DNA of 64,000 bases from Polyangiaceae bacterium. Its GTDB lineage: Bacteria > Myxococcota_A > Polyangia > Polyangiales > Polyangiaceae. The stretch is taken from the NCBI GenBank assembly GCA_019637265.1, contig JAHBVY010000005.1, positions 124,001 through 188,000 on the forward strand, in the 5' to 3' direction. A program made the position numbers and the translations under genes. Below, piece by piece: positions 45,968 through 55,379 of this stretch. Each line of letters starts with the position of its first letter. Positions within the stretch are counted from its first letter, which is position 1. The notes beneath the pieces are model-generated. The model had not been told where the DNA came from. It saw only the letters and a program-made list of their open reading frames with translations, and ran no database searches.

Positions 45968-46759
45968 ATGTATCCGATCCAAATCGAACGCCGCGTCATC
46001 GCCCCCGGCGCCGCCGTTTGGCGCGCCCTGAGCTCGCGCACGGGGCTCGCGCTGTGGCAAGCCGATGAGGTGCGTGGCTCCGTCGCGCGCGGCGAGGTCG
46101 TGACGCTGGCGTGGCCGCAGCTCGGCGCCGAGCTCCACTTGGAGGTGGCGGAGCTGGTGCCTGGGCGCAGGATCACGCTGCAAGACCCGAGCTCGAAGCT
46201 CATCCTCGAGCTCGTGACGGGGGGCGTGCGCCTCACCCATGAGCTGGTGATACCACCTGACGATGTGGAGGGCATGCACGCCTCGTGGCGCCTGGCCTTG
46301 AGCCAGCTCGCCCACAGCCTCGAGCGTCACCCGGGCTGCGTGCGCCACAGCGAGTGGGCCAGCTGCTCGCTCCCCGTGTCGGCTGCGCAAATCCACAGCC
46401 TGGTCACCGTGCCTGAGCTCGCGGCACGCTGGCTGTGGACGGGCCGGCTCGGTGACGAAGGCAGCCACGCGGAGCTGACTTACGGCGGCCGCGCCGTGAG
46501 TGGACGCGTGCTGTGTCACACGCCGGGGCGCGACGTGTCGGTTTGCTGGGAGGAGCACGGCGCCTCCACGCTCACGGTGCGCACCTTGCCCTCGCCTGTC
46601 TCCAACGACGAGCGCTTGGTCGCGCTGGTGTGGTCGCGCTGGCACCCGGTGCTCGCCGACGCGAGCCACATCCGCGAAGAAGGGCGCGCGCTGCGGAGCG
46701 AGCTCGAAGGCTCGATCACGCGGCTCACGCGCTTGGTGCAGCAGACCGGCCGCGCGTAG
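45968..46759 (+). CDS. Double SRPBCC/AHSA1-like domain protein
   Basis: ATG 45968 gives 263 residues; the open frame upstream has no supporting start. Two halves of about 120 residues each look like START/AHSA1-type domains: IERRVIAPGAAVWRALSSRT in the first, ITLQDPSSKLILELVTGGVRLTHELVIP, and the LPVSAAQIHSLVTVPELAAR segment in the second. Such domains bind hydrophobic ligands. The ligand is unknown. It converges on dps. Confidence 0.7.
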   Translation: MYPIQIERRVIAPGAAVWRALSSRTGLALWQADEVRGSVARGEVVTLAWPQLGAELHLEVAELVPGRRITLQDPSSKLILELVTGGVRLTHELVIPPDDVEGMHASWRLALSQLAHSLERHPGCVRHSEWASCSLPVSAAQIHSLVTVPELAARWLWTGRLGDEGSHAELTYGGRAVSGRVLCHTPGRDVSVCWEEHGASTLTVRTLPSPVSNDERLVALVWSRWHPVLADASHIREEGRALRSELEGSITRLTRLVQQTGRA

Positions 46760-46768
46760 GGCGAGCGC

Positions 46769-47236
46769 CTACTCCAGCAGGCTGCGCAGCATCCACGCGG
46801 TCTTCTCGTGCACTTGGAGGCGCTGGGTCAAGAGATCGCACGTCGGCTGGTCGCCAGCGCTCTCCGCGGTGCCGAAGATTTCCCGGGAGGTGCGCGCCAC
46901 CGTCTCGTGGCCCTCCACCAAGTGACGGATCATGTCCTCAGCCTTGGGGACGCCCGTGTTCTCCTTGATGGCAGACAGCTCACTGAACTGCGCGTAGGTG
47001 CCGGGCGCCGGGAAGCCGAGGGCGCGGATGCGCTCGGCGATCAGATCCACCGCCTGCGCCAGCTCCGTGTACTGCGTCTCGAACATCAGGTGCAGCGTCT
47101 GGAACATGGGGCCAGTCACGTTCCAGTGGAAGTTGTGGGTCTTCAGGTAGAGCGTGTAGCTGTCGGCCAACACTCGTGAGAGCCCCTGAGCAATCTTCTC
47201 GCGCTCAGGTGCGTCGATCCCGATATCAATCTTCAT
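46769..47236 (-). CDS. dps: Dps-family ferritin-like DNA-protection protein
   Basis: The 155-residue product has the Dps length and motifs: [19 protein letters not shown], which holds the ferroxidase His residues, and [19 protein letters not shown], which holds the Asp and Glu ligands. It forms 12-mers that oxidise and store iron and protect DNA in starvation. The N-terminus is not notably Lys-rich, so direct DNA binding is unsure. A ribosome-binding site GAAAGGG lies upstream. Confidence 0.96.
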   Translation of the reverse strand: MKIDIGIDAPEREKIAQGLSRVLADSYTLYLKTHNFHWNVTGPMFQTLHLMFETQYTELAQAVDLIAERIRALGFPAPGTYAQFSELSAIKENTGVPKAEDMIRHLVEGHETVARTSREIFGTAESAGDQPTCDLLTQRLQVHEKTAWMLRSLLE

Positions 47237-47372
47237 GACGGATCCCTTTCCTGCCTCGCGTCATACCGCCGCCAGCGGCGACCGCAAGCGTGCGCTGCGT
47301 GTGACGCGCCGCCGCACCTAGACAGCGCGGCGCGCGACCGACGCGAGGCTCAGCGCGCGACCGACGCGAGGC

Positions 47373-48164
47373 TCAGCGCCCGTCCTCGGCGCCGGGTGCA
47401 GCGGACTCAGCGTCAGCGCTCGGCGCCTCCCCGACGCCTGGCTCTGGCTCTGACCCAGCGCCCGTCGTCTCGTGACTCCCCGCGGCGGCGGACTGCTTGG
47501 GTCGCACCCAGGCGGCCACCACGGCGCCGACGTAGATCAGCGAGAGCGGGATGATGGCCAAGATGGACATGAACCCGAGCCAATGCACGACGTTGCTCGC
47601 GAGCTGCGAGGCGTTATCGTCGCGCAGGCCCCCCATGAACTGGAGCACGCCGCGCGCGATGTCCAATATCGTGAGGCTCACCACGATGGCCGCCAGCGGC
47701 AGCAGGGTCGCCGTCATGGTTTTCCACCAGGAAAAATCCGCGTAGCGGCTCAGGTAGAAGCAGAGCAGCGCCACCCGCCAGGTCGCCACCAAGAGCAAGA
47801 ACCACAGGTTCATCTGCGTGGCCGTGGACATGGACACCATCCGCTCCACCGGGATGGCGTACAGCGCCGCGGGCGGCGCGGTCAGGGTGATGAAGGTGAG
47901 CACGTGGCGGTAAGACCACCGCTTCGGCCTGAGCGGCCACCCCACGGCGAACAGCACCAGCGCGAGCAAGAACACGTAGGCGACGGATCCAATCCCCGCC
48001 TTCTGCATCGGCACCGCGTTCGGGTCGTCCCACCAGCGCCCGATGCCCACGAGCCAAGTAGCGCCGAGCCCCAGGAGCAGGTGCCGGTTCCCAAACCGCT
48101 CCATCCGCTCCGCCGAGATGCGAAACGTCAGCAGGTCGAACACATCGCGCGCCACGGCTCGCAT
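47373..48164 (-). CDS. Multi-pass inner-membrane protein of unknown function
   Basis: The 263-residue protein has about six hydrophobic segments between residues 25 and 225 (LLLGLGATWLVGIGR, VFLLALVLFAVGW, WFLLLVATWRVALLCFYLS). A Ser/Ala/Glu-rich cytoplasmic tail follows. It vaguely resembles Yip1/DUF-type membrane proteins; no motif allows a named family. It lies downstream of the SUMF1 gene on the same strand, with a 96-bp gap. Confidence 0.7.
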   Translation of the reverse strand: MRAVARDVFDLLTFRISAERMERFGNRHLLLGLGATWLVGIGRWWDDPNAVPMQKAGIGSVAYVFLLALVLFAVGWPLRPKRWSYRHVLTFITLTAPPAALYAIPVERMVSMSTATQMNLWFLLLVATWRVALLCFYLSRYADFSWWKTMTATLLPLAAIVVSLTILDIARGVLQFMGGLRDDNASQLASNVVHWLGFMSILAIIPLSLIYVGAVVAAWVRPKQSAAAGSHETTGAGSEPEPGVGEAPSADAESAAPGAEDGR

Positions 48165-48260
48165 CGCCGCGATGTTAGCTTCGAGCCCCGCGAGTTGCCA
48201 CCAGAGCCAAGGTCGAGATTATAGTCAGTATGGATGGCGAGATCTTCAGCGCTCATGGAG

Positions 48261-49250
48261 TCACCGCGCGTCTTGGCAACAGCGGGCGCCCGTCGAGTAG
48301 TCGAAGTAGCTGGGTGGGTGGCTCTTCACCTTGGCGTCGCAGCCTTGGCGGGTGTTCCTGGCGTAGAAGCCGCCGCGGAACTGGCCTTTGGGGTCCTCTA
48401 CCCACTCGTCCAGGTTGCCGACCAGGTCGTACAGCGCGCCGCCGGGGAAGCGGCTGACGCAGGCGGGCGTGGCCCCGGTGTCGCGCAGGCCGGGGTCGGT
48501 GCCGGCTTCCATCAGGAGGTTGAGGCGCGGGTCGCGGTGCCCGCTCGAAGCGTCGCCGTGCAGCACCGCCGCGGGGTGGAAGCTGCGGAACACGTTGCAG
48601 GCGCCGGCGACGTAGTTTTCTCCGTATGGAAATTGAGTACGCGAGGCGCCGCGGCAGGCTCGGTCCCACTCCTCCTCACGGCACAGGCGCTTGCCGGCGC
48701 GCTCGCAGGCGCTCTTGGCCATGAAGTAGGTCATGTATCCCTGCGGAACCACGCCCGGGCGTGAGACGGCCACGGCCTCGAAGGGCTCACGCTGCCACGG
48801 CGGCAACGCTGGCAGCGGCAGCGACCGCGCGCGAGCGGGGCCAGTGCGCGACAGCTCCACCTCCCAGATCTTGCGGATCTGGATCAGGCGCCGGAAATCC
48901 GGCGGGTAATACGGGGAGAGCGGGCGCCCCTCGCGGTCCACCGTGGCCAGCTCCCAGCGGTCCACGCAGCTCCAGCCCACCTGCTGCATCTCCGGCGGAC
49001 AGCCGCGGCGCGCGGCCATCTTCGACGCCCCTCCATCGGACCCAGGCGCAGCGGACCCAGACACAGCGGGCGCGCCAGGTACGGCAGGCGCACCGGCTCC
49101 CGACGACGCGGCGCTCGCAGAGCCCGTAGGCAAGCGCCGCACCTCCTTGGGCGGCGGCGAGGGGGCCGCCGAGAGCCGCGCGCCCAGCGCGAGCCCCGCG
49201 AGCGCCACCGTCAGCGCTCCGAACCATCTACCGCGACGCAGGGAGCGCAT
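48261..49250 (-). CDS. SUMF1/FGE-domain secreted protein
   Basis: The 329-residue product has a signal peptide (ALTVALAGLALGARLSAA). A Ser/Ala/Pro-rich linker leads to an FGE-type domain: SCVDRWELATVDREG, YFMAKSACERAGKRLCREEEW, GNLDEWVEDPKGQFRGGFY and a closing ARCC. It is related in order to the protein at 17467-18420. It starts 6 bp after the YqgE/AlgH stop, so the two genes form an operon. Confidence 0.85.
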   Translation of the reverse strand: MRSLRRGRWFGALTVALAGLALGARLSAAPSPPPKEVRRLPTGSASAASSGAGAPAVPGAPAVSGSAAPGSDGGASKMAARRGCPPEMQQVGWSCVDRWELATVDREGRPLSPYYPPDFRRLIQIRKIWEVELSRTGPARARSLPLPALPPWQREPFEAVAVSRPGVVPQGYMTYFMAKSACERAGKRLCREEEWDRACRGASRTQFPYGENYVAGACNVFRSFHPAAVLHGDASSGHRDPRLNLLMEAGTDPGLRDTGATPACVSRFPGGALYDLVGNLDEWVEDPKGQFRGGFYARNTRQGCDAKVKSHPPSYFDYSTGARCCQDAR

Positions 49251-49256
49251 GCGGGC

Positions 49257-49820
49257 TCACGCGGAGCCCACGGTGCGCGTCGTGAACGCGATGGGTGAGG
49301 TGCCGATGCGCTCATAAGCCTTGGTCCAGAGCTCCGCGCGGGGCACTTCGAACACCATGTTGGAGTCCACGTCCGTGGGCAGCCACGCGCCGCGCTTGAT
49401 CTCCGCTTCGAGCTGCAGCGGCGCCCACCCCGCGTACCCCGCCAAGCCGAACAGGCTCGGCGGGTGGTGCCCCGCGGCGACGGCCTCCAGCACCCGACGC
49501 GAGGCGGTCGCGGTGACGCCCTCACACACCTCCAGCTGCCCTTCGAGATCCGTCAGGCGCTCTTCCGTACGGTAAATCAGCCACACCTGCTCACGCGCCA
49601 CCGGCCCGCCGACGCGCACCGCGCCGCCCACGTCGATGGGCGACTCCGTGATCTCCGCGCGCACCAGCAAGTCTTCCAGCGTCATCACGTCGCGCCCGTT
49701 GAGGATCCACCCGAAGGCGCCCTCCGGGCCGTGCTGCGCCAAGAGCACCACGGAGCGATCGAAATGCGGATCGCCGAGCGGTGGCGCCGCGATCAACAGA
49801 CCTGGGGCAAGCGAACTCAC
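49257..49820 (-). CDS. YqgE/AlgH family protein (UPF0301)
   Basis: GTG 49820 gives 187 residues, the typical length; the frame upstream is long but carries no domain. The conserved start SSLAPGLLIAAPPLGDPHFDRSVV and the GWILNGRD and GYAGWAPLQLEAEI segments fit UPF0301. AlgH affects alginate regulation in Pseudomonas, but the family function is not settled. It leads the two-gene operon with the SUMF1 protein. Confidence 0.93.
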   Translation of the reverse strand: MSSLAPGLLIAAPPLGDPHFDRSVVLLAQHGPEGAFGWILNGRDVMTLEDLLVRAEITESPIDVGGAVRVGGPVAREQVWLIYRTEERLTDLEGQLEVCEGVTATASRRVLEAVAAGHHPPSLFGLAGYAGWAPLQLEAEIKRGAWLPTDVDSNMVFEVPRAELWTKAYERIGTSPIAFTTRTVGSA

Positions 49821-50177
49821 GCCTGAGCACGCTACCGCCCACCACGCGCGAGCGCACCCCCATCGACACCGAGCGCAGCACCCAGCCGCCGCGCGGCGCG
49901 CCCGCCGAAGCCTCACCGCGACACCCGAGCGGGCTGGTGGCGCACGCACAGGGGCGCCCCATGGCTCCCCAACCCCCTGCCCCCGAGCCCGAGCCACTAG
50001 ATTGTAACTATCTGAAATCATTAGATAATTACGCGCCCCTGGAGCTAGGTTGGGGGGGTTGGCATGGCGCTCCCACGCCATCGTGGTGGTGCCCTCACCC
50101 TCCCCGCGCTGGGATCGCGGCGCCCCGTCAGGCGCAGCAGTTCCGTCAGGGCGCGCTTGGTTGCTAGAGTGAGCCGG
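49821..50177. other. 357-bp divergent control region
   Basis: No gene is supported. It contains an A+T-rich promoter/operator-like element at 50002-50031, an exception in this GC-rich window, and a T/G-tract word with TTGG near 50047-50066. Confidence 0.65.
50002..50031 (+). promoter_or_regulatory. A+T-rich promoter with overlapping dyad
   Basis: TTGTAA (50002-50007) is 16 bp before GATAAT (50024-50029), a good sigma70 pair. Overlapping it, TAACTATCT and AGATAATTA (50005-50013 and 50023-50031) form a nearly perfect dyad with a 9-bp spacer, suggestive of a repressor site. It precedes the MBL-fold gene at 50178 by about 150 bp. Confidence 0.6.
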
Positions 50178-51026
<849 letters not shown>

Positions 51027-51089
51027 ATCTCGCGCGCTCGGCTAGTCGCCCGTCTTGTGGTGACAGGATCGACACTCTACGCTCGCGCG

Positions 51090-52040
51090 ATGGCAGGCCC
51101 CATCCTCGTCACCAAGGGTGACGGCGAGCAAGAACCGCTCGATCTCGACAAGCTCAGGCGCTCCCTCGCGCGCTCGGGTGCGGGGGAGGCGCTGGTGGAG
51201 CGGGTGATCGAGCGCGTCACCGCGCGGGTGGATAGCGGTATCCCCACGGATACGCTCTACGGCATCGCCTTCCGACAGCTGCGCAAGGAGCGCCGACACA
51301 TCGCGGCGCGCTACAGCCTGAAGCGCTCCGTCATGCAGCTGGGCCCCACGGGTTACCCCTTCGAGCGCCTGATCGGCGCGCTGCTCGAGGGGGATGGTTG
51401 GCAGGTGCGCATCAGCGCGCGCATGACGGGCTCCGTCACTCACGAGATCGATGTCGCCGCGCGGCGCGATCACGCGGGGCAGGAGCGACAGCTGCTCGTG
51501 GAGTGCAAGCACCGCAGCCAGGCGGACGCCAAGGTGGACGTGAAGACGGCGCTCTACGTCTCCGCCCGCGCTCGCGACCTCTTGGGCGACCTGGAGGGCA
51601 ACCCGCATCAGTTCTGGCTCGCGACCAACGGGCGCTTCACGCAGGACGCCATCACCTACGCGGCCAGCGTGCACCTCGGGCTGCTCGGCTGGAGCTACCC
51701 TGACTTTCGTGATGGTGAGGAGCCACCCTGGTCCACCATGGAGCGCGCGAGCCTGCCTCCAGCGCCGCCCGCCGAGCTCGACCTCCCGCGGCGCAACCTG
51801 GCTCAGCGCATCACGGACGCCCTCGCCTTCCCCATCACCTGCCTGACCAGCCTGAAGCAGCGTCACAAAGCGACCTTGCTCGAGCAGCAGGTGGTGCTGT
51901 GTCGTGAGCTGGAGGCGCGCCCAGCGCTGATCGACGCGCTCCGCCTGGAGCACAGCCAAGCCACGGAGCTGCGCCGCGAGCTGTACGACCTACTGCACCC
52001 GATGAGCCTGGAGCCGAGCCCCGCGTCGCGGCGGATCTAA
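51090..52040 (+). CDS. ATP-cone domain fused to a PD-(D/E)XK nuclease domain
   Basis: ATG 51090 gives 316 residues. Residues about 3-88 are an ATP-cone like those of NrdR and ribonucleotide reductases: ILVTKGDGEQEPLDLDKLRRSLARSG and ARYSLKRSVMQLGPTGYPFE. Residues about 90-200 are Mrr/restriction-endonuclease-like. The active site is D121 in THEIDV, then E138 and K140 in LLVECKH. The C-terminal 110 residues are helical. The nucleotide-binding module could gate the nuclease by ATP or dATP level; that is inference. No methylase is next to it, so it is not a classical restriction system. Confidence 0.85.
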   Translation: MAGPILVTKGDGEQEPLDLDKLRRSLARSGAGEALVERVIERVTARVDSGIPTDTLYGIAFRQLRKERRHIAARYSLKRSVMQLGPTGYPFERLIGALLEGDGWQVRISARMTGSVTHEIDVAARRDHAGQERQLLVECKHRSQADAKVDVKTALYVSARARDLLGDLEGNPHQFWLATNGRFTQDAITYAASVHLGLLGWSYPDFRDGEEPPWSTMERASLPPAPPAELDLPRRNLAQRITDALAFPITCLTSLKQRHKATLLEQQVVLCRELEARPALIDALRLEHSQATELRRELYDLLHPMSLEPSPASRRI

Positions 52041-52066
52041 CGCGCCGATCGGGGGTTGGGGTTGGG

Positions 52067-52082
52067 GGTTGGACGGCACCGC
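52067..52082 (+). repeat. Dispersed intergenic element, copy 6
   Basis: The 16-bp core is preceded by GGGGGTTGGGGTTGGG. It is on the same strand as the nuclease gene and 26 bp after its stop. Confidence 0.92.
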
Positions 52083-52154
52083 GGTGCGCACATCATGAGG
52101 CAGCCTTGCTACCGCCTCGAGCGTCAGCTGCCCTGACTCGAGCCCACGCTCGCG

Positions 52155-52250
52155 GCGCGGCGCCAGTCGTCAGGGCACGTGACTTCAGCCGTGGTGCGCG
52201 CAGCGCGGCGCCAGCCGTCAGGGCACGTGACTTCAGCCGTGGTGCGCGCC
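52155..52250. repeat. 48-bp tandem duplication
   Basis: Copies 52155-52202 and 52203-52250 share GCGCGGCGCCAG, CGTCAGGGCACGTGACTTCA and GCCGTGGTGCGCG with one or two differences. It sits just before the stop of the minus-strand lipoprotein gene. Confidence 0.92.
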
Positions 52251-52255
52251 GGAGC

Positions 52256-53248
52256 TCAACGTCCGCCGGGTAAGCCTCCCTCGGGCGCGCAGAGGCCATG
52301 GACACAGGCGGGCGCGGGCGGCAAGGCGAGGCAGGTGTTGCAAGGGCTGCCAAGGCACTCGGTGTGGGCGCGATCGAGGGCCGCGAGGGCGCTGAGATCG
52401 GCGTCTTGGTTCACGTAGAACGCGCCCGAGCAGTGCTCCGTCGCGATCGAGCAACCATTGGTCATCACGATCTGGCAGTCCTCGTCCTTGGAGCAGGACT
52501 TGGCCTCACCGATCGCCCGCAGCAGCTTGCCTTCATCCGGCGAGCAATCCCCGGCGCAAGCGCCGTCGAACACCCACACCGGGTTCAGGTAATACTCGCA
52601 GGTGCCCACCGTCCAACCCGAGCCGTCCTCACACGGGTAGCCGCAGGTGGCCGGCCCCATCCCCCAGCGGTCGCAGACGCTCGAAGGCGCAGGCTGGTTC
52701 TCCGGGCAGGGAGGCGGCGGGTTGGTGCCTCCCCAGATCCCCCAGGTGCCGCCGCGACACACGATGGTGGTGCCCGGACACGAGTCGTAGGGATTCGAGC
52801 AGGGCTGCTCTTGCACCGTCCAGCCGCCCCACTCGGCGCACTCCATCACGAAGGAATGCGTACCGCTCTGACAAGCGACGTCATATCGACAGCCTCCCGC
52901 CTCATTGATGCCCTCGGGGCACAGCTCGTACTCCGAGGGTGGCGTGGGTGGGCAGTTGGGGCTGCCTCCAGTGCCAGCGCTACCGGAGCTACCTGACGAT
53001 CCGGCGCTGCCGCTGCTGCCGGCCGAGCCCGAGCTGCCCCCACTGCCCGCGGTGCCACCGCTGCCGGCGGTACCCCCGCTGCCCGCCGTGCCACCGCTGC
53101 CCGCGGTGCCACCGCTACCTGCGGTGCCGCCGTTGCCCGCGGTGCCCCCCGACGCATCACCCACGGAGTCCCCGCCGCACGCCACCACCAACGCGGCGGT
53201 GGTGACGACGAACGGTGCCCGCAACCCACGAATCCCCAGACGCTTCAT
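52256..53248 (-). CDS. Gly-rich Cys-rich lipoprotein A (tandem paralog)
   Basis: I start at ATG 53248 by alignment with the neighbouring paralog (53422-54342), rather than at 53254. The 330-residue product has lipobox VVAC and a (GGTAGS)n linker at about residues 30-75. The body is Cys-rich: CPPTPPSEYELCPEG, WGIWGGTNPPPPCPEN, GACAGDCSPDEGKLLRAI and CSGAFYVNQDADLSA. No family or function is recognised. Confidence 0.8.
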   Translation of the reverse strand: MKRLGIRGLRAPFVVTTAALVVACGGDSVGDASGGTAGNGGTAGSGGTAGSGGTAGSGGTAGSGGTAGSGGSSGSAGSSGSAGSSGSSGSAGTGGSPNCPPTPPSEYELCPEGINEAGGCRYDVACQSGTHSFVMECAEWGGWTVQEQPCSNPYDSCPGTTIVCRGGTWGIWGGTNPPPPCPENQPAPSSVCDRWGMGPATCGYPCEDGSGWTVGTCEYYLNPVWVFDGACAGDCSPDEGKLLRAIGEAKSCSKDEDCQIVMTNGCSIATEHCSGAFYVNQDADLSALAALDRAHTECLGSPCNTCLALPPAPACVHGLCAPEGGLPGGR

Positions 53249-53421
53249 GACCATGCGACACCTTGTAGCAGATCTTGTGCCACCCCCTCAGGGCGCTCAG
53301 TTGTGCCACGCCGGTGCGCTCATGAGGTCGCAAGGCGCTCGAGCGCCGGTCACGGCTGTCACCGGGGGCTGCCTAGTGTGCCACCTGGCACATCTGGTTC
53401 AGGGCACCCCGCACGGCACCG

Positions 53422-54342
53422 TCACGGCTCGCCAGTCAGCCCACCCTGTGGGGAGCAAGTGTTGTTGATGCACACGGCTTCCGGCGGCAGCGCGCGGCAA
53501 GTGGTGCACTGAGTGCCGAGGCACTCCGAGTGCGCGCGATCGAACGCCTCGATGGCGGTGAGATCGGCGTTTCGGTTCACGTAGAAGGCGCCGGAGCAGT
53601 GCTCGATGGCGAGGGAGCAGCCGCTGGTCGTCACCACCTGGCAGTCGCTGTCCTGCTGACACAGCTTGCTGTTGCTGACCGCCTGAAGCAGCTTGCCTTC
53701 GTGAGGGGAGCAGTCGCCATCGCAGGCGCCATCGAACACCCACACCGGCTTCGCGTAGTTCTCGCAGCTGCCGACCGTCCACCCCGAGCCACCGCTGCAG
53801 CGGTAGCCACAAGTCCGGTAACCCCAACCCGAGGCCTCGCAGGCGCTGGAAGGCTCGGGCTTGATCTCCGGGCAGAGCGGCGGCGGGTTGGTGCCTCCCC
53901 AAATCACCCAGTTGCCGTCGTAGCAGGTGAAGGAGGCGTCTTGGCAGGAGTCGTGGGGGTACTCACAGGCCTGCTGTTGCACGGTCCAGTAGCCGTGCTC
54001 GCTGCACTCCATCACGAATTGATGGCTGCCGCTCTGACACGCCAGATCATATCGACAGCCCCCCGCCTCATTGATGCCCTCGGGGCAAGGCATGTACTCG
54101 TATGGCAACGTGGCCGGGCAGTCGGGGCTGCCTCCCGTGCCCGAGCTGCCCGCCGATCCCGACGTGCCGCCGCTGCCCGACGTGCCACCGCTGCCCGCGG
54201 TACCGCCGCTGCCCGCAGCGCCACCATCGCCCGCGGTGCCCCCCGAAGCCTCATCCGTGGAGCTCCCGCCGCACGCCACCACCAAGGCGGCGGTGGTCAC
54301 GACGAAGGGTGCCCGCAGCCCACGAATCCCGATGCGCTTCAT
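53422..54342 (-). CDS. Gly-rich Cys-rich lipoprotein B (tandem paralog)
   Basis: The 306-residue product shares the start MKRIGIRGLRAPFVVTTAAL with the paralog and the same motifs: WGGTNPPPLCPE, GACDGDCSPHEGKLLQAV and CSGAFYVNRNADL. The Gly-rich linker is shorter (about residues 30-60). The two genes arose by tandem duplication; the linker lengths diverged, probably by repeat slippage. The signal peptides are nearly identical in DNA. Confidence 0.8.
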   Translation of the reverse strand: MKRIGIRGLRAPFVVTTAALVVACGGSSTDEASGGTAGDGGAAGSGGTAGSGGTSGSGGTSGSAGSSGTGGSPDCPATLPYEYMPCPEGINEAGGCRYDLACQSGSHQFVMECSEHGYWTVQQQACEYPHDSCQDASFTCYDGNWVIWGGTNPPPLCPEIKPEPSSACEASGWGYRTCGYRCSGGSGWTVGSCENYAKPVWVFDGACDGDCSPHEGKLLQAVSNSKLCQQDSDCQVVTTSGCSLAIEHCSGAFYVNRNADLTAIEAFDRAHSECLGTQCTTCRALPPEAVCINNTCSPQGGLTGEP

Positions 54343-54417
54343 GCCCCTGACCCTAGCAGACCTCACGCCCTGCTCCTCGACGACGACTGCTCATGTTCCC
54401 CGCAGCGGTTTGAATTA

Positions 54418-54540
54418 CCCACGGCGATTCGAAACGTGCGCGCGCAGCACACCGCGTAGGGACGCAGCATGCCGCGCCCCTACCGTTGCCATCTGCAGAA
54501 TTCCCCACGGCGGTTCGAAACGTCTGCGCGCAGCACACCG
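54418..54540. repeat. 37-bp direct repeat
   Basis: Copies at 54418-54454 and 54503-54540 share CCCACGGCG, TTCGAAACGT and GCGCGCAGCACACCG. A third, partial copy (GCAGCGGTTTGAATTA) lies at 54402-54417. They lie between the lipoprotein B gene and the TetR gene. Confidence 0.88.
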
Positions 54541-54561
54541 GATGTCCCTGCGTGGCGCTCG

Positions 54562-55239
54562 TCACCCCTCATCGCCTGGTGGCACATCCGGCACCACGGG
54601 TAGCCGCGCCAGCGACACGCCCGAAGGCGCCAGGCTGCGCAGCAGCACCGGCAGCACCGCCGCTCGCACGCGACCGCGCTCCTCGGCCGTCAGCTCCCCG
54701 CGGCTCCCCGCCGCGAGCACCAAGCCCTCCATCCCGAGCAGCAGGCAACGGTACACGTAAGGATCCACCCGCACGCCCAAGTGCGCGCGCACCTGCTCAC
54801 TGAGGAGGTCCGTCAGCTCGCGGAGCACGTACTCGCGGTGCGCCGCCAACCCCGATCCCCGAGAGATGGCCTCGGCGTGCAGCGAGAGCAGGAGCGGCCC
54901 CCCGAGCTCGAGCAGCTCGAGGAAGGTGTCCACCGCCGCGATCACGCGATCCGCCGGGCGCTCCTGGCTTTCGACAGCTAACCTGACTGACTCCACGAGC
55001 AGCCGGGTGAAGCCCCCGAAGAGCGCCTCGAGCGCGTCCTCCTTGCTGCGGAACAGCTTGTAAAACGTGCGGCGAGAGAAGCCCGACGCCGTGAGGATGT
55101 CCTCCACGGAGCACTCCCGAAGGCCGCGCGACGCGAGCGCCTGCGCGGCGCCCCGCAAGAGCTGACCGCGCGTGTCGCGACCCAGGAGCGCCTCCATCCC
55201 CGGGTAGCGTGCTTGCAGGGGGCCCATGGGGTTTGGCAT
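54562..55239 (-). CDS. TetR-family transcriptional regulator
   Basis: ATG 55239 (alternative 55227) gives 225 residues. The N-terminal DNA-binding domain has TRGQLLRGAAQALASRGLRE, then SVEDILTASGFSRRTFYKLF, the usual TetR helix-turn-helix. The C-terminal part (about 85-225) is a helical ligand or dimer domain. It follows the OPA-type transporter gene on the same strand with a 140-bp gap. It may control that gene; no operator was identified. Confidence 0.9.
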   Translation of the reverse strand: MPNPMGPLQARYPGMEALLGRDTRGQLLRGAAQALASRGLRECSVEDILTASGFSRRTFYKLFRSKEDALEALFGGFTRLLVESVRLAVESQERPADRVIAAVDTFLELLELGGPLLLSLHAEAISRGSGLAAHREYVLRELTDLLSEQVRAHLGVRVDPYVYRCLLLGMEGLVLAAGSRGELTAEERGRVRAAVLPVLLRSLAPSGVSLARLPVVPDVPPGDEG

Positions 55240-55379
55240 GGCGCTCGATGAGGCCGTGCCCTGAAGAGCAACCGCGCGACGCGACGACGACACGCCGCTA
55301 GCGTACCCGGGTGCGCGACGCTTGGCAGGCTTTGCAGCGCGCTGAAGGGCACTCGATGCGCGTGGGGGCGTGGCCCCCC

